A program made the position numbers and the translations under genes. Of a stretch of 62,111 bases of DNA, positions 8,042-16,241 are shown one piece after another (position 1 is the stretch's first letter; each line of letters begins with the position of its first letter). The stretch covers positions 1-62,111 of the forward strand of contig NZ_JAGPOT010000033.1 in assembly GCF_018224015.1 (NCBI RefSeq), written 5' to 3'. This DNA comes from Pseudarthrobacter albicanus. Its GTDB lineage: Bacteria; Actinomycetota; Actinomycetes; Actinomycetales; Micrococcaceae. The notes under the pieces are model-generated. The model was not told the origin of the DNA and searched no databases. It saw only the letters and a list, made by a program, of their open reading frames with translations.

Positions 8042-9123
8042 GCCCCACCGATGTCAGTGCCGCCACCGCCAGCGCGGCCGCGCAGGCCGCAACTGCGGCC
8101 GAGCAGGCCGGGCCGCAGACCATCACCCTGGCCAAGGCCCTGAACACCGCGATGGCCGACGCCATGCACGCGGACCCCTCCGTCCTGGTGTTCGGCGAGG
8201 ACGTCGGCCTGCTTGGCGGGGTCTTCCGGATCACCGACGGGCTCACCAGGACCTTCGGGGAGAACCGCTGCTTCGACACCCCGCTGGCCGAATCCGGCAT
8301 TGTCGGCATGGCGGTGGGCATGGCAATGAACGGGATGCGCCCGGTCATCGAGATGCAGTTCGACGCCTTCGCCTACCCGGCGTTCGAGCAGATCGTCAGC
8401 CACGTCGCCAAGATGCACAACCGCACCCGGGGCGCCGTGAAACTGCCGATGGTGATCCGCGTGCCGTACGCCGGCGGGATCGGGGGAGTGGAGCACCACT
8501 GCGATTCTTCCGAGTCCTACTACGCCCACACCGCCGGCCTGAAGGTCTTCACCCCGGCCACCGTGGCGGACGGCTACCGGATGCTCCGCGAGGCCATCGA
8601 CTCCGACGACCCCGTGATGTTCATGGAGCCGAAGAAGCTCTACTGGTCCAAGGACCAGGTGGACCTGGACGCGCTGCGGGACGAGCACGCCGCCAACACC
8701 GAGCGCGGCACTTCTTCGGAGGGACACGCCGCCGTCGCCCGCCCCGGCACCGACGCCACGCTGATCGCCTACGGACCCTCCGTCCCGACGGCGCTCGCGG
8801 CCGCCGCCGCAGCCGCCGAGGAAGGGCGCTCGCTGGAGGTGATCGACGTCCGCTCGATCGTGCCGTTCGACGACGAGACGGTCTGCGCCTCGGTCCGTAA
8901 GACCGGCCGTGCCGTGGTCATCGCCGAGGCGCACGGCTTCGCCTCCGTCTCCTCCGAGATCGTGGCCCGGGTGCAGGAACGCTGCTTCCACTACCTCGCC
9001 GCGCCGATCCGTCGCGTCACCGGCTTCGACGTGCCGTACCCGGCGCCGAAACTCGAGCACTACTATCTGCCCGGCGTGGACCGCATCCTCGACGCCGTTG
9101 ACGACCTCCAGTGGGAAGACTGA
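8038..9123 (+). CDS. bkdB: 2-oxoacid dehydrogenase E1 component, beta subunit
   Basis: A 361-residue transketolase-type subunit with the pyrimidine-binding domain (LVFGEDVGLLGGVFRIT, TPLAESGIVGMAVGMA, FDAFAYPAFEQIVSHVAK) and the C-terminal transketolase domain (LIAYGPSVPTAL, EVIDVRSIVPFD, VVIAEAHGFASV). The first ~30 residues are Ala-rich and specific to this protein. Translation is probably coupled to the alpha subunit through the ATGA overlap at 8038-8041. The two subunits form the E1 heterotetramer. E2 follows after 2 bp; E3 (dihydrolipoamide dehydrogenase) is not in this cluster. Confidence 0.87.
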   Translation: MSPTDVSAATASAAAQAATAAEQAGPQTITLAKALNTAMADAMHADPSVLVFGEDVGLLGGVFRITDGLTRTFGENRCFDTPLAESGIVGMAVGMAMNGMRPVIEMQFDAFAYPAFEQIVSHVAKMHNRTRGAVKLPMVIRVPYAGGIGGVEHHCDSSESYYAHTAGLKVFTPATVADGYRMLREAIDSDDPVMFMEPKKLYWSKDQVDLDALRDEHAANTERGTSSEGHAAVARPGTDATLIAYGPSVPTALAAAAAAAEEGRSLEVIDVRSIVPFDDETVCASVRKTGRAVVIAEAHGFASVSSEIVARVQERCFHYLAAPIRRVTGFDVPYPAPKLEHYYLPGVDRILDAVDDLQWED

Positions 9124-9125
9124 CT

Positions 9126-10586
9126 ATGAGCGAAACGAAAGTATTCCTCCTCCCGGACCTCGGCGAGGGCCTCACCGAAGCCGAACTGGTGAACTGGCTG
9201 GTGGCCGTGGGCGATGAAATCCGCGTGGACCAGCCGATCGCCGAGGTCGAGACCGCCAAGTCCATGGTGGAAGTGCCCTCCCCGTACGCCGGCACCGTCA
9301 CAGAGCTGCATGGGGAACCCGGACAGACGCTCGACGTGGGCAAACCGCTGATCTCGGTGACGCCCCTCGGGTCCATGGTTCAGCCTGCCGAGACTGCCGT
9401 GTCCCCGTCCGCCCCGGTTGAGTCTGCTGCCGCCGTTACCGCCGAGACGTACCGCGAGGAAGAGAAAGCCGGATCCGGAAACGTCCTCATTGGTTACGGG
9501 ACCCCGGGCGGGCAGGGAGTTGCTCGCCGCACCCGGGCTCCGAAGCATCCGGCGGTCGGATCTGTCGAGACCCAGGGAGCCGAAACCCAGATTTCTGCGG
9601 CCGAGAAGGCTGCCGATGAGCTGTTGCTGCTGCGCACCCGGGTGCCGGGCAAGCTCGGTGCCGTGATTTCTCCGCTCGTCCGGCGGATGGCGCGCGATCA
9701 TGGGGTTGATCTGGGCGGACTCCACGGGTCAGGGGCAAGCGGGATGATCATGCGGCGCGACGTGGAAGCCGTTATTACGCCGAGCCCGGTGCCTGAGCCT
9801 GTCGAGGCCCCGCGCCCGCTGGCTCGACCCGCCGAATCCGGTGGCAACACGGACGCGCGCACCGGGCTGGGCATAACGGGCCGGACCCCCGTCCGCGGCG
9901 TGCGGAAGGCCGTTGCCGCAAACATGACGCGCAGCCGTTCCGAGATCCCGGAAGCCACGGTGTGGGTGGACGTGGATGCCACAGCGCTGGTCGAGATGCG
10001 AATCGCGCTGAAGAAGTCGGACCCGGACAACACTCCCGGGCTGCTGGCGTTCATCGCCCGCTTTGTCATCGCGGGGCTGAAGAAGTTCCCTGAACTCAAT
10101 ACCCGGATTGTCACCACCGAGGACACCGTGGGCGGGGCGATTCAGGAGATCGTGGCCTTCGACGGCGTCAACCTCGGCTTCGCGGCCCAGACCGACCGCG
10201 GACTCATGGTGCCCTCGGTGCGCAACGCCGACAAGCTCAGTGCCCGTGAACTGGACGCGGAGATCCGGCGGCTCACCGCCGTCGTCCGTGGGGGGAAGGC
10301 GACCCCGGCGGAACTGGGCAGCGGCACCTTCACGCTGAACAACTACGGGGTGTTCGGGGTGGACGGCTCCGCCGCGATCATCAACCACCCCGAGGTAGGG
10401 ATCCTCGGCGTCGGGCGGATCATCGACAAACCCTGGGTGGTCAACGGCGAACTCGCCGTCCGCAAGGTGACCGAGCTGACGCTCACCTTCGACCACCGCG
10501 TCTGCGACGGCGGAACGGCTGGCGGCTTCCTGCGCTACGTTGCCGACGCGATCGAGAATCCGGGGTCCGTGCTGGCTGACATGTAA
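9126..10586 (+). CDS. bkdC: Dihydrolipoamide acyltransferase (E2) of the 2-oxoacid dehydrogenase complex
   Basis: A 486-residue E2 with three domains: one N-terminal lipoyl domain with the attachment lysine K45 in ETAKSM, a peripheral subunit-binding domain near 180 (ISPLVRRMARDHGVDL), and a C-terminal catalytic domain ending with the HRVCDGG active-site motif near 455. ATG 9126 is chosen over an in-frame upstream GTG because it starts the lipoyl domain cleanly and sits 2 bp after the E1 beta stop. The two linkers, about residues 80-175 and 218-250, are long, and both contain sequence resembling a palindromic repeat seen elsewhere in the window. Two decayed fragments of this gene's catalytic region lie downstream. 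Confidence 0.9.
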   Translation: MSETKVFLLPDLGEGLTEAELVNWLVAVGDEIRVDQPIAEVETAKSMVEVPSPYAGTVTELHGEPGQTLDVGKPLISVTPLGSMVQPAETAVSPSAPVESAAAVTAETYREEEKAGSGNVLIGYGTPGGQGVARRTRAPKHPAVGSVETQGAETQISAAEKAADELLLLRTRVPGKLGAVISPLVRRMARDHGVDLGGLHGSGASGMIMRRDVEAVITPSPVPEPVEAPRPLARPAESGGNTDARTGLGITGRTPVRGVRKAVAANMTRSRSEIPEATVWVDVDATALVEMRIALKKSDPDNTPGLLAFIARFVIAGLKKFPELNTRIVTTEDTVGGAIQEIVAFDGVNLGFAAQTDRGLMVPSVRNADKLSARELDAEIRRLTAVVRGGKATPAELGSGTFTLNNYGVFGVDGSAAIINHPEVGILGVGRIIDKPWVVNGELAVRKVTELTLTFDHRVCDGGTAGGFLRYVADAIENPGSVLADM

Positions 10587-10621
10587 GGCTGATTAGCTTG
10601 GCCTCGTTCTGGTGATCCATG

Positions 10622-10649
10622 GCCCCGCTCCCCGGGCTGGGGGCGGGGC
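10622..10649. terminator. Hairpin between convergent E2 and HNH genes, likely bidirectional terminator
   Basis: GCCCCGC (10622-10628) pairs with GCGGGGC (10643-10649) and is followed by TATTT on the plus strand. It lies between two converging genes with no other space for transcription stop. Confidence 0.5.
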
Positions 10650-10653
10650 TATT

Positions 10654-11196
10654 TCACTTGGGGACTTCGAACAGGGATTCCATCTCAAGCTTTTTGACCG
10701 TTGGCGACGGCTCCACCGGTGCCAGATCGCTCTTCCAGACGTCCAATCCGGCGATCTTATCGATGGCTTGTTGAACCTTGCGCTGGACGATTCGTCCTCG
10801 CTGGCCGCCGAGCTGGCGGCGCTGTACTGTTCTGATCCTGTGGCAGTTGGCACAAACGACGTCGCACTTCGCGACTTCTGAGATAAATGCTTCCCACGAC
10901 CCGGAGGCCATGAGGTTTGAAACGTCCGTCGTCTTGTGTTCATCGGGACGGTGGTCAAACTCCAAGACATCAGGAACTAGGCCGCAATCGGCGCATCCGT
11001 TCTCGCGCTTGACGACCTCGATGTAGTCCTGACGTGGTTTACGGCGCTCGAAGTAGGCCTTCTGATTGCAGTCCCTACACGGCAATTTAGTCTGTTTCTT
11101 GCGGCGAATAGTGGCTCGTGCTTCGGCTTCCACATAGAACTCTGTGATGGGTTGCTTCACTTTGCAACGGTGGCAGATGCGGGTCACAATGGACAT
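10654..11196 (-). CDS. HNH endonuclease-like zinc protein
   Basis: A 180-residue protein with two cysteine pairs near the N-terminus (CHRC and CRDC, a likely zinc knuckle) and then an HNH-like core: CADC, LEFDHRP and CANCHR. The DH motif and the paired CxxC motifs are characteristic of HNH nucleases. The tail of about 50 residues is charged and lacks a known motif. It converges on the E2 gene and lies at the start of an accessory stretch, as HNH proteins of phages and mobile DNA often do. No intron or intein is visible beside it, so a homing role is not supported. Confidence 0.7.
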   Translation of the reverse strand: MSIVTRICHRCKVKQPITEFYVEAEARATIRRKKQTKLPCRDCNQKAYFERRKPRQDYIEVVKRENGCADCGLVPDVLEFDHRPDEHKTTDVSNLMASGSWEAFISEVAKCDVVCANCHRIRTVQRRQLGGQRGRIVQRKVQQAIDKIAGLDVWKSDLAPVEPSPTVKKLEMESLFEVPK

Positions 11197-11330
11197 ATCA
11201 TCGCTCCTTAATAGCGGTGGTCACGGCCCCGAACTGTTAGCGCAGTTGCGGGGCTTTCTGATGCTCCCATTGTCCGATGCACCCCTGACAATCCATGAGG
11301 GCACACTGGGCAACTGGGCACGGAACCGGG

Positions 11331-11480
11331 GAGATCCGGCGGCTCACCGCCGTCGCCCGCGACGGCAAAGCGACCCCGGCGGATCTGGGTCGCGGGACCT
11401 TCCCCCTGAACAAGTACGGGGCGTTCGGGATGGAAAGTTCCGCCAATCACCCGAAGCAGGACCTTGATTTCCCGACGTAA
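11331..11480 (+). pseudogene. Decayed fragment of the E2 gene (catalytic domain)
   Basis: The translation EIRRLTAVARDGKATPADLG, followed by RGTFPLNKYGAFG, closely matches the E2 protein encoded from 10260 (EIRRLTAVVRGGKATPAELG, then SGTFTLNNYGVFG). DNA similarity runs from about 11331 to 11457. The match ends after the NHP region and the frame stops at TAA 11480. It lies in the same orientation as the intact gene, about 1.07 kb downstream of the matching E2 segment. Confidence 0.85.
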
Positions 11481-11522
11481 TCCATTTTTTCAGGAGCGTC
11501 CGCGTGCCATAGGCTTGCCCTT

Positions 11523-12668
11523 ATGCAACTTGGGGTTCCCCACGCTGCGGGCGTGCAATCAATCAAGCTTCACTCCCTGACCGGCCTGCGGTTTTTCGCC
11601 GCGCTGCTGGTGGTCGTCCACCACACGTTCCGGGATCTCGTGGACGTTCCAGGCGTCTCGGACATGGTCTGGTTGGGGACGGTGGGAGTGAGTTTCTTCT
11701 TCGCCTTGTCCGGCTTCGTCCTGACATGGTCACTTCGCCCTGCGGACACCAAGCGCGCCTTTTACCGCCGGCGTTTCGCCCGCGTCTATCCTTTACACTT
11801 CCTGACCCTGCTGCTGGCGGTCCCGTTTTTCCTGTTTGAGGGGAAGGGGATTGACGCCGGGCAGCTGGTGGCCGCCGGCGGGCTGCTGCAGGCCTGGATT
11901 CCTGACAGCAACGTCTACTTCGGCATGAACGCGCCCAGCTGGTCGCTCTCCTGCGAGGCACTGTTCTACGCGGCCTTCCCGTTCCTGGCCGCGCGCTTGG
12001 CCTGTCTGGGCCGCCCGGGCCTGTGGAAGTCGCTGGCGGCTGTCCTCAGCTTGTCGCTGGTCATTGCCGGCACCGTGACCATGGCGCTGACGCCGGGGGA
12101 TGAAGCCCGGTTCTGGGTGTACATCTTCCCGCCGTTCCGCATCCTGGAGTTCATCGCCGGTTGCCTCCTGGCACTGTTGGTCAAGTCCGGGTGGCGAAGC
12201 CCGGTTCCGCTTCCTGTTGCGGCCCTGTCCGCCGTCGTCGCCTATGCGCTGCTTACGGCAGGCAACCGTGCAGGGCACCCTCTGGGCAACGGCGTGGAAG
12301 ACGCCGTCATTCTGCCGTTCATGCTGCTCGTGATTGCGTCGGCGGCGACGGCGAACATCTCCGGCAAGGGGAGGTTCCTGTCGCACCCGTGGGTGGTCCG
12401 GCTTGGCGAGTGGTCGTTCGCCCTCTACCTCACCCACTGGCTGCTCCTGGAGTTGATGGTCCATCTTGACCCCGGGTCCAAGGCCAGGTCCGTGCCCCTC
12501 CAGCTGCTCGAGGGCGGTACCTTCGTGCTGGTTGCTGTTGCGGTGTCAGCCGCCGCCTTTACCTGGTTTGAGAAGCCACTCGAGAAACGGCTCCGAGGCC
12601 GCCGGCCCCGGCCTGCAAGGGTTGAGGCGGAAGAAAAGGCTAGTGCGTCCCCCAGCAGGGTGGGTTAG
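11523..12668 (+). CDS. Acyltransferase 3 (OafA-type) membrane protein
   Basis: A 381-residue protein with about ten membrane segments. It opens with the family signature SLTGLRFFAALLVVVHHTF, including the catalytic-type histidine pair region, then RRRFARVYPLHFLTLL and the mid-protein NAPSWSLSCEALFYAAFPFL segment typical of acyltransferase-3 proteins. Such enzymes O-acetylate or otherwise acylate surface sugars or lipids. A TAGGCT -10-like box at 11510-11515 places the transcript start at about the ATG, so the mRNA may be leaderless. A second, diverged acyltransferase-3 gene lies beyond the IS605-type element. Confidence 0.88.
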   Translation: MQLGVPHAAGVQSIKLHSLTGLRFFAALLVVVHHTFRDLVDVPGVSDMVWLGTVGVSFFFALSGFVLTWSLRPADTKRAFYRRRFARVYPLHFLTLLLAVPFFLFEGKGIDAGQLVAAGGLLQAWIPDSNVYFGMNAPSWSLSCEALFYAAFPFLAARLACLGRPGLWKSLAAVLSLSLVIAGTVTMALTPGDEARFWVYIFPPFRILEFIAGCLLALLVKSGWRSPVPLPVAALSAVVAYALLTAGNRAGHPLGNGVEDAVILPFMLLVIASAATANISGKGRFLSHPWVVRLGEWSFALYLTHWLLLELMVHLDPGSKARSVPLQLLEGGTFVLVAVAVSAAAFTWFEKPLEKRLRGRRPRPARVEAEEKASASPSRVG

Positions 12669-12746
12669 CCGGTCTTATTCGACGTGCTCCGACCCGCTTT
12701 GGGAAGGTCCAGTTGACATCCTCCCCCTCCTGAAGGAGGGGGATTC

Positions 12747-14006
12747 CTACGCATCCTCACCGATCAGGGTGGGGTCTGTTCGGTGGGTTCTTGCTTCTAC
12801 CCCGGTAGCGCACGCGAGCGTGCGTCTTACATCAGGTCCACAAGCGTTTAGGCTCTCCACCAGCCCGGTGGCGAGCATGATGTTCACTGCTGCGTTGTAG
12901 TCGCGGTCCAGGACAGTCCCGCAGTCCCCGCAGGTCCAGACACGGACTGACAGGGGCTTCTTGCCATCCTTGACGCCGCAGACGGAGCACACCTGGCTGG
13001 TGGGCTCCCATTGCGAGATGACGCGAATTTCCCGCCCGTATTGGGCAGCTTTCTCTTTCAGGAGGGTCACAAGGGTGGCCCATCCTGCGTCGTGAATGGA
13101 TTTCGCCATGCGGGTGCGGGCGAGGCCTTTCACGTTGAGTCCTTCGACGGCGACCGTTTGGTTTTCGCGGACGAGTCGGAGGGCAAGTTTGTGGTGGTGA
13201 TCGAGCCTGGTGTTGCGCACCGTGGAGTGCAGTTTCGCGACATTGAGGCGGGCTTTGCGCCGGTTCGCTGAGTCCTTTTTCTTCCGGGACAGACTTCGTT
13301 GGGCGGCAGCAAGCCTGCGTTCGGTCGCCCTGAGGTGCCGCGGGTTGTCGACCACCTCCCGGGCCCCGTCATTGCTGGCGATATGCGCGAGATGGGTGAG
13401 TCCAACGTCGACCCCAGCGACGCGCGGCGACTCCGGCAGCGGCGTCTCGGCCACATCGACAACAAAAGACACCTGATAGGTCCCGTCAGCCTGCCGGATA
13501 ACGCTCACGCTCGACGGCTTCGACGGCAGATCCCGCGAGAGGGCGAACCGGACCCTGCCGACTTTCGGGAGGGTCGCGAACCCGACGCCGTGGGAGGTTT
13601 GCTCAACTTTGAAACCGGCGTTTTTGGTGAACCTGGCGGCCTGCCGGTTGTCGCGCCGGGACTTGAATCGCGGGCGCCCGATCTTGGCACCCTTTCGTTT
13701 CTTCTTCAGGGAGTCGAAGAAGTTCCGGTAGGCGCGGTCGGCGTCCGCGAGGGACTGCTGAAGCGGGACGCTGGACACTTCAGTCAGCCATGCCCGTTCC
13801 GGGGTGCGCTTTGCATCCGTCAGGAGTTTCTTGGACAGCTCACCAGATGTCGGGAACGGCAGGCCCTGCTCGTGCGCTTGCGACCGGGCCGCCAGCACGT
13901 CATTGAAGACGACACGGCAGGACCCGAACAGGCGCGCAAGCGCCCGCTCCTGACCTTTCGAGGGGTAGGCCCTGTAGGCATACCTTTTCTTCAACGACAC
14001 ACTCAC
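12747..14006 (-). CDS. tnpB: TnpB, RNA-guided endonuclease of the IS605-type element
   Basis: A 419-residue protein when started at GTG 14006; GTG 14000 is an equal candidate, and the open frame upstream overlaps tnpA and is not expected to be translated. The N-terminal KKRYAYRAYPSKGQE helix-turn-helix region leads to a RuvC-like nuclease with all three acidic residues: D200 in AGVDVGL, E288 in AVEGLNV and D369 in LDRDYNAA. A zinc ribbon (CSVC at 340-343 and CGDC at 359-362) is intact. TnpB proteins of this family are guided by an RNA from the end of the element downstream of tnpB; that region is 12711-12900 here on the minus strand. No frameshift or stop is seen. Confidence 0.9.
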   Translation of the reverse strand: MSVSLKKRYAYRAYPSKGQERALARLFGSCRVVFNDVLAARSQAHEQGLPFPTSGELSKKLLTDAKRTPERAWLTEVSSVPLQQSLADADRAYRNFFDSLKKKRKGAKIGRPRFKSRRDNRQAARFTKNAGFKVEQTSHGVGFATLPKVGRVRFALSRDLPSKPSSVSVIRQADGTYQVSFVVDVAETPLPESPRVAGVDVGLTHLAHIASNDGAREVVDNPRHLRATERRLAAAQRSLSRKKKDSANRRKARLNVAKLHSTVRNTRLDHHHKLALRLVRENQTVAVEGLNVKGLARTRMAKSIHDAGWATLVTLLKEKAAQYGREIRVISQWEPTSQVCSVCGVKDGKKPLSVRVWTCGDCGTVLDRDYNAAVNIMLATGLVESLNACGPDVRRTLACATGVEARTHRTDPTLIGEDA

Positions 14007-14021
14007 ACTATAGTTGGTGTC

Positions 14022-14438
14022 ATGGAGAAAAACAATGATATTCGCCAAGGCAGGCATGCCGTTTGGGACTGCCATGCGCACTTGGTGTTCCTTACAAAAT
14101 ACCGCCGCGGAGCTTTCACCGACGAGATCCTCACGGACTGTGAAAGCATCATGCGGCAGGTGTGTGAGGACTTCGGTTGCACCCTGGTCGAGTTCAACGG
14201 GGAAGACGATCACGTGCACCTGTTGATCAATTTCCCGGCGACGGCACAACTCTCGAAGCTGGTCAACTCCTTGAAGGGCGTCTCGTCCAGGCTCCTGAGG
14301 CAGAAGCACTCGGGCCATCTGAGCAAGTACCTCTGGGACGGGCACCTCTGGTCCCGCTCGTACTACTGCGGCACTGCTGGCGGCGCCCCGCTGAGTGTCC
14401 TTGCCGACTACGTCCGTTCACAAAGGCGCCCAGGGTAA
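14022..14438 (+). CDS. tnpA: TnpA, Y1 HUH single-strand transposase
   Basis: A 138-residue protein of exactly the family size. It has the HUH motif HVH at residues 64-66 and the catalytic tyrosine at about Y130 in VLADYVRSQ, preceded by the conserved WSRSYYCGTAG segment. It acts as a dimer that excises and inserts single-stranded transposon DNA by recognising the end hairpins. ATG 14022 lies 15 bp from the tnpB start on the other strand, so the two genes share a divergent control region. Confidence 0.92.
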   Translation: MEKNNDIRQGRHAVWDCHAHLVFLTKYRRGAFTDEILTDCESIMRQVCEDFGCTLVEFNGEDDHVHLLINFPATAQLSKLVNSLKGVSSRLLRQKHSGHLSKYLWDGHLWSRSYYCGTAGGAPLSVLADYVRSQRRPG

Positions 14439-14511
14439 GCCCCGCAATTCACCTCCACCCTGAAGGGTGGAGCACTCTTGCGCCTACAGGTAGACCGTGT
14501 ACGGGTGGAGC

Positions 14512-14640
14512 ATGGGAGACTGCAGCAGGTACGAGAGTGGCATCACCTCCCGACGGTGGCGGCCCTATGTCAAGTACGGGGCACTGATCGCGCTGGCCGG
14601 CATAACCGCCTGCGTCGCCTTTTTAGCCGTGACAAAGTAA
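14512..14640 (+). CDS. Small single-span membrane protein (42 aa)
   Basis: A 42-residue frame starting at ATG 14512 after GTGGAG. It has a basic stretch (SRRWRPYVK) followed by one hydrophobic segment (YGALIALAGITACVAFLAV) and a TK end. The layout resembles the 47-residue small membrane protein at 17171. The gene starts only about 30 bp outside the IS605-type element, so its first codons may have been altered by the insertion. Function unknown. Confidence 0.45.
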   Translation: MGDCSRYESGITSRRWRPYVKYGALIALAGITACVAFLAVTK

Positions 14641-14709
14641 GCGGCACATCCGGTCGTTTGGACCACTAAGATTGGCTTCGCACTATCAGGTCTGAATAAT
14701 GGGGGAAAC

Positions 14710-15876
14710 ATGCGGGCTTCGGACGCGCCGATTCACGACGGCACCAAACTACCGGCGCTGACGGGCCTCCGTTTCCTCGCCGCTGCAGCCGTGATCGTCT
14801 GCCACTTCAACCAACGAGGGACGATTTCAGTCCCGTTAGAGTTGACAGATTTCCTGGACGACGGCCGGACGGCCGTAGCGCTTTTCTTCGTCCTATCCGG
14901 GTTCATCCTGACCTACAACTACTCCAACATGGCCGGGGTAAGCGAGCGCGTGAAGTTCTACGCCAGCCGAATAGCGCGTATCTACCCCGTCACCATCCTC
15001 GCCCTGCTGCTCGCTGCTGGTGGCGTCGGCTACGCCGTTATCAACCGCGACGCCGGCGTGCTGACCGATTGGTACGCGTTGGAGGATGCGAACATCTTCA
15101 CCGTCGGCGGCAGCTTGCTTGCTCAACTCACGATGACCACGGGGTGGTTTCCGACGGCTTCGATCAACCAGCCATGGAACGCTCCGGCATGGAGCATCGC
15201 GTGTGAGATGTTCTTCTACGCGCTGTTCCCGTTTCTGATTGTCAGGATGCGCCGCCTGTCCCCGGCACGGATCGCTATTATCCTCGAAGGGTGCTTCGCC
15301 CTCCAGTGTTTCATCATTTGGGCGGCCCGAACATTCGCGCCGATTGACCAGAAGGGGTTCCTGGTCTATCAATTCCCGGTGACGCACCTGTTTGAATTCC
15401 TTGCCGGCATCACCGCGGGACTCATATTCCTGCGCGGCGGCCGAGAATGGATCGGGCAAGGCGCCAGGCGTAATCTCCTGCTGGCCGGATCTCTTGTTCC
15501 GCTAGCGGCGCTGGCCTATCTGCGGCCAGTCAACCCGGCATACCTACTCATGAGCCCACTTTTTGCCGTTCTCATCCTTACACTGGCGGTCGCGCCGGCC
15601 CGCCGCCCCAGCTGGCTTGCCTGGCGTCCACTTGTCGTATTGGGCGAAGCGAGCTTTTCGCTGTACATGATCCACGTGCCGCTGCGCGACATCTACACCA
15701 TGGCCCAACCCACAGTGCCGATCGGCTGGTGTCTCCTGGCTGCCACAATTGTGATCAGCGTGCTGGTATTCAAATACTTCGAGACCCCGGCCCGCTACCG
15801 GTTCCGGGCGGCAATCCTGCAGCGATGGCAGAAAGCACCTGCAACACTGGTTGGAACCCAGAAGGCCGCTGATTAG
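14710..15876 (+). CDS. Acyltransferase 3 (OafA-type) membrane protein, second copy
   Basis: A 388-residue membrane protein with the same signatures as the gene at 11523: ALTGLRFLAAAAVIVCHF at the N-terminus, ASRIARIYPVTILALL and NAPAWSIACEMFFYALFPFL in the middle, and late spans containing GEASFSLYMIHVPL. It is clearly diverged from the first copy, so it is a separate family member and not a recent duplicate. The start at ATG 14710 follows GGGGGA. It presumably acylates a cell-surface glycan; the substrate cannot be read from the sequence. Confidence 0.87.
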   Translation: MRASDAPIHDGTKLPALTGLRFLAAAAVIVCHFNQRGTISVPLELTDFLDDGRTAVALFFVLSGFILTYNYSNMAGVSERVKFYASRIARIYPVTILALLLAAGGVGYAVINRDAGVLTDWYALEDANIFTVGGSLLAQLTMTTGWFPTASINQPWNAPAWSIACEMFFYALFPFLIVRMRRLSPARIAIILEGCFALQCFIIWAARTFAPIDQKGFLVYQFPVTHLFEFLAGITAGLIFLRGGREWIGQGARRNLLLAGSLVPLAALAYLRPVNPAYLLMSPLFAVLILTLAVAPARRPSWLAWRPLVVLGEASFSLYMIHVPLRDIYTMAQPTVPIGWCLLAATIVISVLVFKYFETPARYRFRAAILQRWQKAPATLVGTQKAAD

Positions 15877-15954
15877 CGAAATCGCACCGGCCCTCGGAGC
15901 CCGGGGCCATAAGTGGCAATAAGCGCCGCGCTGGTCTATCTCTGGACGCCTACG

Positions 15955-16053
15955 TGCAACGCGGACAAGCTCAGCGCCTGTGACCGAGCCGCGGAGTTCC
16001 GCCGGCTTACCGCCGTCGTCCGCTACGGAAAGGCGACCGCGGAACTGGGACAT
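15955..16053 (+). pseudogene. Second decayed fragment of the E2 gene
   Basis: The translation NADKLSA...FRRLTAVVRYGKAT-AELG matches E2 residues encoded from about 10222 (NADKLSA...IRRLTAVVRGGKATPAELG). Small indels and unrelated bases have broken it, and it ends near 16053. Like the fragment at 11331 it is in the same orientation as the intact gene and lies just after an acyltransferase-3 gene. Confidence 0.8.
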
Positions 16054-16241
16054 CCGCGTCCGGCGCGGAGCGCCTTACCCCTCCGCGAAGCGCCGCGTAT
16101 CCGTGCATCGGGCGTGCCCGGCTCAGGCCCCCATGGCGAGGTTGCCCCCGTCCGCGGCACGTCTTCAGGGTCCTGCCAGCCCACACGGGTAGAATCGAGG
16201 CCTGAACATGGCAAGCACCAGCGCCGGAATACGGAGATTTA

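Larger units (their letters stand above)
12711..14480. mobile_element. IS605-type insertion sequence (IS200/IS605 family) with divergent tnpA and tnpB
   Basis: The element holds both tnpA (plus) and tnpB (minus). Each end has an imperfect palindrome with the same TGAA loop: CCCCCTCC (12723-12730) with GGAGGGGG (12735-12742), and CTCCACCC (14453-14460) with GGGTGGAG (14465-14472). Hairpin ends instead of inverted repeats, and the lack of target duplication, are the rule for this family. The exact cleavage points cannot be set from one copy; the boundaries given are approximate. Confidence 0.8.

Noticed and set aside
12747..14345. A 532-codon version of TnpB
   Set aside because: The first 113 codons are antisense to tnpA and do not look like TnpB, which starts at about 14006.
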